Assembly (NCBI GenBank): GCA_003133485.1
Contig: PKXR01000209.1
Coordinates: forward strand, 1-6,942
From: Candidatus Dormiibacterota bacterium
Lineage (GTDB): Bacteria > Chloroflexota > Dormibacteria > UBA8260 > Bog-877
DNA length: 6,942 nucleotides
Direction: 5' to 3'
Part shown: piece by piece, positions 1 to 5,692 of the stretch
How positions within the stretch are numbered: position 1 is the first letter of the stretch
Layout of the letters: each line of letters begins with the position of its first letter
Position numbers and translations under genes: made by a program
The notes under the pieces: model-generated
Seen by the model: the letters and a program-made list of their open reading frames with translations, nothing else
What the model was told of the DNA's origin: nothing
Database searches by the model: none

Positions 1-307
1 GCCAGTAGTTGAAGATCTCGGGGACGGAGACCACGGCATCGGCGGTGTCTGCGAGTTCGCCGTCGCCGATGGAGAGCGGCGGCCTCTGGGGCTTGGTCCC
101 GATGGTTCCCGACTCATATATAAGGACCAAGCGGGGAGCGAAGACTAGGCGGGCCAAGTTGGCTGCAATCGAGGGCACCCCGATGCCCACGAAGCAGACG
201 GTGCCGTCGTGGAGAGTTCTGGCCGCTTCCACAGTCATCATCTCCTCGGACGAGTAGGCGAGGCTCCCCGAGCCAGCCCTCTCGCCCTGTGATTCAGATC
301 GGGCCAC
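1..307 (-). CDS. CoA-transferase beta subunit (class I, heterodimeric), C-terminus beyond the window
   Basis: This is the N-terminal ~102 residues of the beta subunit of a heterodimeric class I CoA-transferase, of the glutaconate/3-oxoacid or IpdB type. These enzymes move CoA between acyl groups, usually in aromatic, steroid or amino-acid catabolism. Visible features are SSEEMM (residues 19-24), a CoA-binding glycine segment FVGIGVP (39-45), and LVLIYESGTIG (60-70). Glu65 in YESG sits where class I enzymes carry the catalytic glutamate that forms the glutamyl-CoA thioester. GTG at 307 is chosen as the start because GGAGGT lies 5 bases upstream. An in-frame GTG at 328 and internal ATG codons around residue 23 are alternatives. 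It follows the alpha subunit by 23 bases, so the two are co-transcribed. The acyl substrate cannot be read from this fragment. Confidence 0.9.
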   Translation of the reverse strand, partial: MARSESQGERAGSGSLAYSSEEMMTVEAARTLHDGTVCFVGIGVPSIAANLARLVFAPRLVLIYESGTIGTKPQRPPLSIGDGELADTADAVVSVPEIFNYW

Positions 308-312
308 CGCCG

Positions 313-318
313 ACCTCC
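313..318 (-). promoter_or_regulatory. Ribosome binding site of the CoA-transferase beta subunit
   Basis: On the minus strand this reads GGAGGT, 5 bases before the GTG at 307. It favours that start over the GTG at 328, which has no comparable site. Confidence 0.7.
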
Positions 319-330
319 GTGAGGCCACGA

Positions 331-1176
331 TCAGCGGGACCCAGGAAGCACAGTCGCGGGCACTCCCTGCCTGCTCATGACATGGTCCTGCATCCAATTA
401 AGGAAGCGGACCCGGTCACGGCTGATTTCATCCCAGGCGATGTAGAAGTCATTGTCCCGGCTGGAGTACCCGGCGGCGTAGGAGGGATAGGCGCCGCCCG
501 GAGCCACCGCTACCGCGGTCACGGTCCAGGCGGGCAGGACGACCGCCCCAGCGTGGTGCGGTACCAACTCGTCGACGATCTCCTCGACCGTGACCAACGA
601 TCGAGCCGATGCCAGCACCACTTCCTTGTGGACGCCTTGGATGCCCCAGAGGAGAACGTTCCCCTGGCGGTCCGCCTGCTGTGCATGGACGATCGCCACG
701 TCCGGTTTCAGCGCCGCGACGGCGGCCAGCCGCTCGCCGGTGAAGGGACAGATGATTGGGGCCACTGTGCTCAGCATCGGCAGAAGCCCGGTGCCCTCAT
801 AGCCTCGTAAGACCGCAAAGGGCAGCCCCGAGGCGCCGGCGACGTAGCGGTTGGTCAGCCCGGCGTGGCTGTGCTCCTCGATCTCGAGTGGCTGCGGCCA
901 CCCGTGTTCCACCGCGTCCCGGAAGCGGTGGAGTGAACCCACCCCCGGGTTTCCGCCCCAGGAGAAAATCATCTTGTCGGCGCAGCCCATGCCGATCAGC
1001 TGGTCGTAGATGACGTCTGGCGTGAGTCGGATCAGGGTCAGGTGCCGTCGCCGCTGGCGGATCACCTCTTGGCCGGCGGCGAAGGGGATGAGGTGGCTGA
1101 AGCCCTCCATGGCCACACTGTCCCCGTCGTGGACCAGTTCCGCCACTGCTTCGGGCAGGCTCATGAACTCAGCCAT
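331..1176 (-). CDS. CoA-transferase alpha subunit (class I, heterodimeric)
   Basis: This complete 281-residue protein is the alpha partner of the beta subunit directly downstream. The length fits the glutaconate CoA-transferase A / IpdA-like branch of the family. Visible features are the N-terminal DGDSVAMEGF segment (residues 17-26), SWGGNPGVGSLHRFRDAVE (72-90), LEIEEHSHAGLTNRY (97-111), PDVAIVHAQQADRQGNV (158-174), and VAPGGAYPSYAAGY (224-237) near the C-terminus. The PDVxIxHAxxADxxGN block is a hallmark of CoA-transferase alpha subunits. ATG at 1176 has only a weak upstream purine stretch, and a second ATG lies four codons in. The 92 bases between this gene and the ABC remnant show no clear promoter. 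The in vivo substrate (for example glutaconate, a 3-oxo acid or a steroid ring acid) is not decidable from sequence alone. Confidence 0.93.
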   Translation of the reverse strand: MAEFMSLPEAVAELVHDGDSVAMEGFSHLIPFAAGQEVIRQRRRHLTLIRLTPDVIYDQLIGMGCADKMIFSWGGNPGVGSLHRFRDAVEHGWPQPLEIEEHSHAGLTNRYVAGASGLPFAVLRGYEGTGLLPMLSTVAPIICPFTGERLAAVAALKPDVAIVHAQQADRQGNVLLWGIQGVHKEVVLASARSLVTVEEIVDELVPHHAGAVVLPAWTVTAVAVAPGGAYPSYAAGYSSRDNDFYIAWDEISRDRVRFLNWMQDHVMSRQGVPATVLPGSR

Positions 1177-1268
1177 CCGCGCTCATCCGTTACAGGGCGA
1201 GGGTGCCACCGGTAGCCTCACCATCCTGACCTTTGCCTGCCTGCGGCCGGGGCACCATCCCACAGAGT

Positions 1269-1841
1269 CTAGGCGGCCTTCCCGAGGAAACCGGGGTTCA
1301 TCGCCAATAGGATATTCCGCTGGTTGAGAGGGCGGCCGCTGAGTTCCGCGCAGATTCGGCGCAGGTAGAAGATCAGTAGCCGGTCGCAGACCAACAGCAG
1401 CCCCTCGAGGACATTCGAGCGGAGCACGGTCACCGCATTGGACTTGGCCAAGGACCTGATGAGAGTGTGCATCTCAGCCTTGGTTCCGACGTCCACGTCC
1501 CGGGTCGGATCGTCCAGCAGCATGACCGACGGCTCAGCTTCTAGCCACTTGGCGAATACCAGCTTCCGCTGGTTGCCCCCGGAGAGAATCTCCGCCCGTT
1601 GGTTGCGCGTTCTGGCCCGGATTCCGCAGCGCTCCATGTACTTTCGAGCCCGCTTCCGGATGGACCGCTCGCTCACCTGTGACCAGTCCCTGGCCGGAGC
1701 GAGGGAGCGTACCTCTGCCATGTTCTCCCAGATCGGCTTGTCCAGCACCACCCCTGCCCGGCGCCGGTCGCCCCGCCCAAAGAGGGGAGCGACAGCCCGG
1801 TCGCGGTGGTCGGTTCTAAGTGCGATCCGCCTGGATATCAT
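1269..1841 (-). pseudogene. Remnant of a sugar-type ABC transporter ATPase (C-terminal part of the second ATPase domain)
   Basis: The reading frame is 190 residues, against about 500 for the RbsA/MglA-type ATPases that have two fused ATPase domains. The recognisable part runs from GDRRRAGVVLDKPIWENM (residues 24-41) through the signature LSGGN (86-90), LVFAKWLEAEPS (94-105) and Walker B with D-loop, VMLLDDPTRDVDVGTKAE (106-123), to CAELSG and AMNPG at the end. This matches the second domain of sugar importers. The whole first domain and the Walker A of the second are absent, so it cannot bind ATP normally. Asp111 replaces the usual Glu; as far as I recall, DDPTRG also occurs in intact relatives, so that alone is not decay. 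TRDVDV for TRGVDV and FYLRR for FYRGR do suggest drift. No permease or binding-protein gene is nearby. Homology stops close to 1800, just before the divergent cupin gene, as expected for a rearrangement junction. Confidence 0.82.
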
Positions 1842-1877
1842 CTTCTCGAAACTGCAGCGGGAGGCGCGGGAGGTCGC

Positions 1878-2327
1878 ATGGAGCTAGGCAGAGCCGTTGT
1901 CTACCGATCGGGCGAGGGAGAGCGACTTGAAGCGCGGGGGAACGTCATGTTCTTCAAGGCGATCTCTGCGGCTTCTCACGGACGGCTTTCGCTGATGGAA
2001 CGGACGCTTCCCCCGGGGGTCCGGACGCCGCCTCCACACGCCCACACGGCCTCTGAGGAGGCTTACTACATCCTCGAGGGCGAGGTCACGTTCCGGGTGG
2101 ACGGCCTCGAGTTTGTTGGAGAGCCAGGGTGCTTCGTCTTAGTGCCGGGCGGGGTGCCCCACACCTTCGGCAATTCCAGCCAGCTGGACGCCCGGCTGCT
2201 GGTGATCCACGCGCCCGGCCTGGACTCTTACTTTCGGGAGCTCCAGTCGCTCTGGTCAGGCCAGGACCCTCCCGCCGTGGCGGCCGAGCGAGAGCTGATG
2301 GCGAGACACGGGATGGTGCCTGCATGA
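1878..2327 (+). CDS. Small single-domain cupin protein
   Basis: This 149-residue protein has both cupin motifs complete. Motif 1 is HAHTASEEAYYILEGE (residues 54-69), with metal ligands His54, His56 and Glu60. Motif 2 is GCFVLVPGGVPHTFGN (84-99), with His95 as the fourth ligand. The fold is a beta-barrel that normally holds Fe, Mn, Ni or Zn, with roles from dioxygenase and isomerase to small-molecule binding. The exact reaction is not predictable. ATG at 1878 is chosen because GGGAGG (1868-1873) lies 4 bases upstream; a longer frame back to GTG 1806 runs into the ABC remnant. The stop overlaps an ATG as ATGA at 2324-2327, where the galB-like gene once began, suggesting translational coupling and a role in the same aromatic pathway. 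Confidence 0.9.
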   Translation: MELGRAVVYRSGEGERLEARGNVMFFKAISAASHGRLSLMERTLPPGVRTPPPHAHTASEEAYYILEGEVTFRVDGLEFVGEPGCFVLVPGGVPHTFGNSSQLDARLLVIHAPGLDSYFRELQSLWSGQDPPAVAAERELMARHGMVPA

Positions 2328-2919
2328 GGCCAGCGCGCCAACCCCCGGGTCAGACGAGACCCGTCCTCAGCGGGCGGAGCCGACGCCGGATCGCGGGGCG
2401 GCCAAGTCCGACAGAGCCTGGCGACAGGCGGGAATGACGCTGGAGACGGTGGAGGTGATTCGACGGGCGGAAGTCACCCAAGCTGGGGCGGTGTTGGGTG
2501 CCACCATGAATTTTCTGGAGCAAGGCGAATATCCCCTCCGCAACACCGACCAGATCCTCACCCACTCGCGAGTAGATCCATACAATTACGATCACCCGCT
2601 GCCGCCGACCTCACAATGCGGGCGCGGATGGTTGCCCCCGCACTGGGCTATCCCTCCGAGTTGCGCCTCAGGGCGCCCCACCCGTCTTCCTCTGGGAGCC
2701 TCCCCAGCCCGAGATGAGTTATTTCGTCCCGACGTTCTCGTCGACAGCACCGCGGTGATGGACCGCGAGGCGGAGGCGATGTCGGCGATGGACTTGCAGG
2801 AGCACCTGATCACGTATTACCGCGATTTGGCCAAGCGCCGGGGAGTGCAGGCGGTGCGCCACGGCGGGTCCAAGGGGATTGCTTTCGCTGCAGCCCATCA
2901 GCTGGTCTGTCCCGGGTGA
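2324..2919 (+). pseudogene. galB: Broken galB-like 4-oxalomesaconate hydratase (PIG-L / LmbE fold)
   Basis: GalB is a Zn-dependent member of the PIG-L deacetylase superfamily that hydrates 4-oxalomesaconate. Homology begins near 2395 (RGAAKSDRAWRQAGMT) and continues through VIRRAEVTQAGAVLG, EQGEYPLR and ILTHSRVDPYNYDHP. The reading then moves to a second frame for AADLTMRARMVAPALGYPSE (from about 2598). It moves to a third for PPVFLWEPPQPEMSY (about 2678-2722), and returns to the first at RPDVLVDSTAVMDREAEAM (from 2725), ending RGVQAVRHGG. Three single-base losses explain this, near 2596-2600, 2675-2680 and 2722-2725. About 16 residues are missing between LRNTDQ and ILTH. Only about 22 codons precede the homology where about 45 are expected, so the N-terminal metal-binding motif is lost. 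The likely original start is the ATG at 2324 overlapping the cupin stop. An uninterrupted frame 2434-2919 (161 residues) could be mistaken for an intact gene. Confidence 0.83.
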
Positions 2920-2921
2920 GC

Positions 2922-2927
2922 GAGGTG
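2922..2927 (+). promoter_or_regulatory. Ribosome binding site of galC
   Basis: GAGGTG lies 5 bases before GTG 2933. It decides the start in favour of this GTG over an upstream in-frame ATG at 2879 that lies inside the galB-like remnant. Confidence 0.65.
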
Positions 2928-2932
2928 TTGAC

Positions 2933-3628
2933 GTGAAACCGCGTGTTGTGGTCGGACCTAAGCGAGCGCCCGCGGAAGTTACGCAAATCCTGGGTGAATG
3001 CGGCGTCGCGACGGTGCACGAGGCGATGGGGCGAAGTGGGTTGTTGGGTGACCGCCTCCGTCCGCTCTGGCCGGGCGCGCGTGCCGCGGGCACTGCGGTG
3101 ACGGTGCTCTGCGCTCCCGGGGATAATCTGATGATCCATGTCGCCATCGAGCAGACAGCGCCAGGTGACCTCTTGGTGATCACCACGACATCGCCGAGCC
3201 GGGACGGTTTTGTCGGAGAGCTACTGGTCACTTCGATGGTCGCGCATGGAGTCCGGGGCGTGGTCACGACGACGGGCGTTCGCGACACCGCGGAGATTAG
3301 AAAGATGGAGTTTCCCATCTGGTGCCGCAGCATCAATGCCCAGGGCACTGTCAAGGTGACTGCGGGCGCCGTCAATGAGCCGATCTCCATCGGCGGCACC
3401 TTGATCAGGCCCGGCGACGTGGTCGTTGCCGATGACGATGGGATCGTCTGCGTGCCGCGGCTACAGGCCGAGGCAGTGGCGGCCGCGGCCCGGCAGCGGG
3501 AGGAGAAGGAGGTCGGAGCGCGAGAAGCTCTCCGGAGCGGGGAGTTGGGTCTCGATCTCTATGGGATGCGCCTGCTGCTGGAGCGATCGGGGGTCACCTA
3601 CATCCCCGCCGAAGATGCGGAAGACTGA
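2933..3628 (+). CDS. galC: 4-carboxy-4-hydroxy-2-oxoadipate aldolase / oxaloacetate decarboxylase (GalC/LigK type, RraA-like fold)
   Basis: This intact 231-residue protein matches the class II aldolases that cleave 4-carboxy-4-hydroxy-2-oxoadipate to pyruvate and oxaloacetate, the last step of gallate and protocatechuate 4,5-cleavage. Many also decarboxylate oxaloacetate. Landmarks are GVATVHEAMGRSGLL (residues 24-38), PGDNLMIHVAIE (62-73), DGFVGELLVTS (91-101), GVRGVVTTTGVRD (106-118), FPIWCRSI (127-134), PGDVVVADDDGIVCVPR (160-176) and GELGLDLYGMR near the C-terminus. Arg117-Asp118 correspond to the Arg-Asp pair known to bind substrate and metal in Pseudomonas HMG/CHA aldolase. The length is normal (about 225-240). 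It starts 13 bases after the end of the galB-like remnant and was presumably in the same operon. RraA-type RNase E inhibitors share the fold, but the GELGLDLYGM tail and galB neighbour favour the aldolase. Confidence 0.92.
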   Translation: MKPRVVVGPKRAPAEVTQILGECGVATVHEAMGRSGLLGDRLRPLWPGARAAGTAVTVLCAPGDNLMIHVAIEQTAPGDLLVITTTSPSRDGFVGELLVTSMVAHGVRGVVTTTGVRDTAEIRKMEFPIWCRSINAQGTVKVTAGAVNEPISIGGTLIRPGDVVVADDDGIVCVPRLQAEAVAAAARQREEKEVGAREALRSGELGLDLYGMRLLLERSGVTYIPAEDAED

Positions 3629-3830
3629 TGTCTTCACGAGAAGAGGTGACCGCTTCAACCGGATGCGCCGTCGTGATCTGGCGCATGTGGGCGCGGTCGA
3701 GTATGTCTGGGAGCCTGGGGTGAATCGGAGCGAGCTCCGCAATGCCGGAGCTCGGCTGCTGCGGGCGCCGGGCTGGAAGCCGGTCTCCCGGTCCCAGGCG
3801 GAACTGGCGCGGGGACAGGCATGGGGATGA
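3615..3830 (+). other. Weak 71-residue reading frame overlapping the end of galC
   Basis: An ATG at 3615 inside the last codons of galC opens a frame reading MRKTDVFTRRGDRF and continuing Arg-rich to a TGA at 3828-3830. The opening resembles the KIDVFTH start of amidohydrolase-2 enzymes such as ACMSD or LigJ/LigI, which would fit this pathway, but the similarity fades after about eight residues. The metal-binding His is missing. It contains the inverted repeat at 3731-3754 and overlaps the decayed end of the minus-strand ThDP gene. It may be the stub of a former third gene or chance. Confidence 0.2.
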
Positions 3831-4644
3831 AGACCATCGAGTCATTCCATACGCACGGCACACCGCCGGTAGAGGCGGCCGAGTCGCCGTAGTTCAGCAC
3901 TCCTGACGGCGGACTCCGCCACCGCGGACGGTGCTTGGCGAACCGACCGTCGACGTTGATGGCGGCGCTGGTCACCACAACCGGACGATTCGAGCCTTCG
4001 ACCAGGTCCGCCAGTTGAGCGATGTCCGACGCCTGTACCGACGTGGCCGTGAGCAGAGACAGCGGCGCTGTGATTACGGTGTCATCCGTCTCCTCGCCCC
4101 AGTTGTCCATGGGCACGATCACGAGAGAAGGACCGCGCGCTCCGATCGCCTCGTGGCGCGCGCGAGCCACCGCTCCAGGCACGCCTTGAGCGCAGACCGG
4201 CTGATGGACGGAGACCAGGTAGTCGCCGGCCAGAGTGGCAACGTGTCCGGTTAGGAAAGGTTCGCGATCGATATGGTGGTGGTCCTGCTGTCCTACCAAG
4301 ACCACGAGGGGCGCTCGCTTGACCCTGGCAGTCGCGAGCGCCGAGACCGCGCTGCCGAGTCCGGCGGTCGTGTGAAGGCTGACCATCTGCGCTTTGCCAC
4401 TGGCGATGGCATAGCCGGCGGCCATACCAACCGCGGCGTTTTCATGGACGGCACGGACGTAGTGAAGGTTGTCCGGGAAGTCCGCCGAGAGGGGGATCTC
4501 GGTCGACCCCGGATTCCCGAACCAGGTGGTCATTCCCAGCTTGGCGGTGAGTTGGAAGATTGCCTCGCCGACGGTGGGCGTGGCTACTGAAGCCGAGCCA
4601 AGGACACGTCTAGCAGCTGGCCGATCGGAGAGCGACTCCGGCAC
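3655..4644 (-). pseudogene. Truncated benzoylformate-decarboxylase-like ThDP enzyme
   Basis: The N-terminal ~233 residues match the pyrimidine-binding domain and the start of the central domain of ThDP decarboxylases, closest to benzoylformate decarboxylase. Landmarks are TVGEAIFQLTAKLGM (residues 24-38), FGNPGSTEIP (42-51), VHENAAVGMAAGYA (66-79), SLHTTAGLGSAVSAL (89-103), VLVGQQ (115-120) and VPMDNW (177-182). Ser47, Glu68 and His91 match the active-site Ser26, Glu47 (ThDP activator) and His70 of the Pseudomonas putida enzyme. Homology ends near residue 233 (about 3945). The rest of the frame is Pro/Ala/Arg-rich and unrelated, so the pyrophosphate/Mg domain with its GDG motif, about 300 residues, is gone. 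A functional enzyme needs about 530. The start is a GTG at 4644 without a strong ribosome binding site. The substrate is uncertain because the C-terminal specificity residues are absent. Confidence 0.8.
3731..3754. repeat. Perfect 9-bp inverted repeat with 6-base loop
   Basis: CGAGCTCCG (3731-3739) is followed by the loop CAATGC and then CGGAGCTCG (3746-3754). The stem is perfect and GC-rich, starting 103 bases after the galC stop, in a stretch without a convincing gene. No T-run follows on either strand, so it is not a classic intrinsic terminator. It could be an RNA hairpin at the end of the operon transcript or an operator-like palindrome. Confidence 0.6.
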
Positions 4645-4834
4645 GGCCGGGACCCGAAGCTCGTACTGGCGAACCCACCCTCCAGAGGGCGGCCGGAGAT
4701 TCGAGCGCTACGCGTGGCTCCCAGCCTACGGCCAACTTACCAGGGCGACTGTGCTCCAATGACTCAGAGCGAAAGTACCCGAGCTGGGGTCGCTTCAGCC
4801 GACTTATCACCGACCCCGCCTCGCAGGGCATACA

Positions 4835-4840
4835 GGAGGG
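4835..4840 (+). promoter_or_regulatory. Ribosome binding site of the 149-residue protein
   Basis: GGAGGG lies 5 bases before ATG 4846. This makes 4846 more likely than the upstream in-frame ATGs at 4714 and 4759, whose added residues are Pro/Ser/Arg-rich. No convincing -35/-10 pair is visible in 4645-4834. Confidence 0.7.
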
Positions 4841-4845
4841 CGCCG

Positions 4846-5295
4846 ATGGCCAACGATATCGACGGCTACGGGTTTGCCGCCCAGGGCCGAAACCTGAGCC
4901 GACTCACTGCCGACATTCGCGAACTGGACAGCGTCGGCGTCGAGCGAGTGGCCCGCGGCTGGGACCGCCACGTTGGCGATGACCAGCTGGAGGACTTCAG
5001 GGCTGCCGAGCAAGCCGCGTCGGAGGTGCTTGAGAGCTCCGACCGCCTGGCCCAGTGGCACGAGGTGAAGGATTATCTACTCAGCCTGACCGAGGGAAAG
5101 ACCGCTCTTGTGAGTTGGAAAGCCGAACACGGTGAGGTCGGCGCCAAGGCCGAGCGAGCGGCGCTGGCTGCTGCGCTGGGACTGGTGGCGGGGGCCGATT
5201 CGGACCACCCCGAGCTGGTTGTCCTGCTCCGCCCGATGGCCGAGGCGTTGCCGTGGCTATTGATCGACGAAGATGCAGCACCTGGCGGGGAGTAG
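4846..5295 (+). CDS. Hypothetical helical, acidic cytoplasmic protein
   Basis: I do not recognise this 149-residue protein. It begins MANDIDGYGFAAQGRNLSRL and looks almost entirely alpha-helical: LTADIRELDSVGVERVARGWDRH-like heptads, then a helix around residues 47-80 rich in Glu, Ala and Leu (QLEDFRAAEQAASEVLESS), then KAERAALAAALGLVAGA (101-117) and a hydrophobic C-terminal stretch ELVVLLRPMAEALPWLLID (123-141). There is no signal peptide, Cys pair or membrane segment, and overall charge is negative. An excellent ribosome binding site and codon usage like the neighbouring genes argue that it is real. It starts about 200 bases from the divergent ThDP remnant, and no partner gene is adjacent. 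It could be a small structural or regulatory helical-bundle protein; no function is assigned. Confidence 0.72.
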   Translation: MANDIDGYGFAAQGRNLSRLTADIRELDSVGVERVARGWDRHVGDDQLEDFRAAEQAASEVLESSDRLAQWHEVKDYLLSLTEGKTALVSWKAEHGEVGAKAERAALAAALGLVAGADSDHPELVVLLRPMAEALPWLLIDEDAAPGGE

Positions 5296-5692
5296 GCGGC
5301 TCCGCGGAGGAGCCAGGTAGCGCCAAATATCGTCCGGTTCCGAGATTGGGCATCTCTCGAGCTGCACTGAACTGCGCGTACGCTCGGGGGATGGCGGGCT
5401 GGGACGACGTCAGGGTGGCGCTCCTCGAAGGCCGCGATGATCCCGACGACCTCTCTCGGGGTTTCCCGATCGCGAGATACGCACCTCCTAGCCGGGACCC
5501 TTCCATGTAACGCGAGAGGCCTGGGCGACAGAGGTGGCCGCCGACCCGCATCACGGACTAGGCGAAGAGATCGGGTTGACGGTTGGCATTCTCAGCTATC
5601 CGGACCGGCGCCTACCGAGGGCCGCGTCGAGCTAGTCGCACGTTCGCCCCGAAACGGACCCGCCGGAGAAAACCGTTGCTCTGGAAAGTCCA
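5296..5692. other. About 400 bases without an intact gene, possibly decayed coding sequence
   Basis: No frame here has both a start with a ribosome binding site and a family I know. Two plus-strand pieces read like protein. One is MAGWDDVRVALLEGRDDPDD, in the frame from ATG 5391 to the stop at 5508-5510. The other, shifted by one frame, is open from 5492 to a TAG at 5633-5635 and contains HHGLGEEIGLTVGILSYPDR. The second piece is in the same frame as the gene starting at 5693. This could be a frameshifted former 5' part of that gene, or chance. TTGACG at 5576-5581 with TATCCG 15 bases later is a poor promoter candidate. Confidence 0.35.
5298..5314 (+). repeat. Short GC-rich hairpin just after the stop of the 149-residue gene
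   Basis: GGCTCC (5298-5303), loop GCGGA, then GGAGCC (5309-5314) starts 3 bases after the stop at 5293-5295. The position suits transcript termination or stabilisation, but no T-run follows, so an intrinsic terminator is not supported. Confidence 0.4.

Noticed and set aside
289..810. Plus-strand 173-residue frame opposite the CoA-transferase alpha gene
   Set aside because: It is the antisense shadow of a strongly conserved gene, Arg/His-rich, with no family similarity.
1438..1887. Plus-strand 149-residue frame opposite the ABC remnant
   Set aside because: The minus strand shows the LSGGN and Walker B motifs. The plus-strand product is Ser/Arg-rich and matches nothing.
2324..2437. A 37-residue Arg/Pro-rich small gene overlapping the cupin stop as ATGA
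   Set aside because: It looks like the leftover start of the galB-like gene read out of frame after a deletion, with no feature of its own.
2434..2919. An apparently intact 161-residue PIG-L protein starting at ATG 2434
   Set aside because: Its middle (about residues 56-97) is nonsense in this frame, and the expected sequence is found in the other two frames. The ATG aligns to an internal Met of the family, and the N-terminal metal motif is absent.
2719..3399. Minus-strand 226-residue frame opposite galC
   Set aside because: galC has all family landmarks and a good ribosome binding site; the antisense frame is a high-GC by-product.
3908..3920. Short palindrome GGCGGACTCCGCC near the end of ThDP homology
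   Set aside because: A 6-bp arm around one base is too short to mean much in such GC-rich DNA; noted only because it is near a breakpoint.
5081..5554. Minus-strand 157-residue frame across the end of the 149-residue gene
   Set aside because: It has low-complexity Pro/Arg/Ser composition and no ribosome binding site, and overlaps a better-supported plus-strand gene.
5576..5602. Promoter candidate TTGACG ... TATCCG
   Set aside because: The spacer is only 15 bases, the -10 is poor, and it lies inside a stretch that may be decayed coding sequence.
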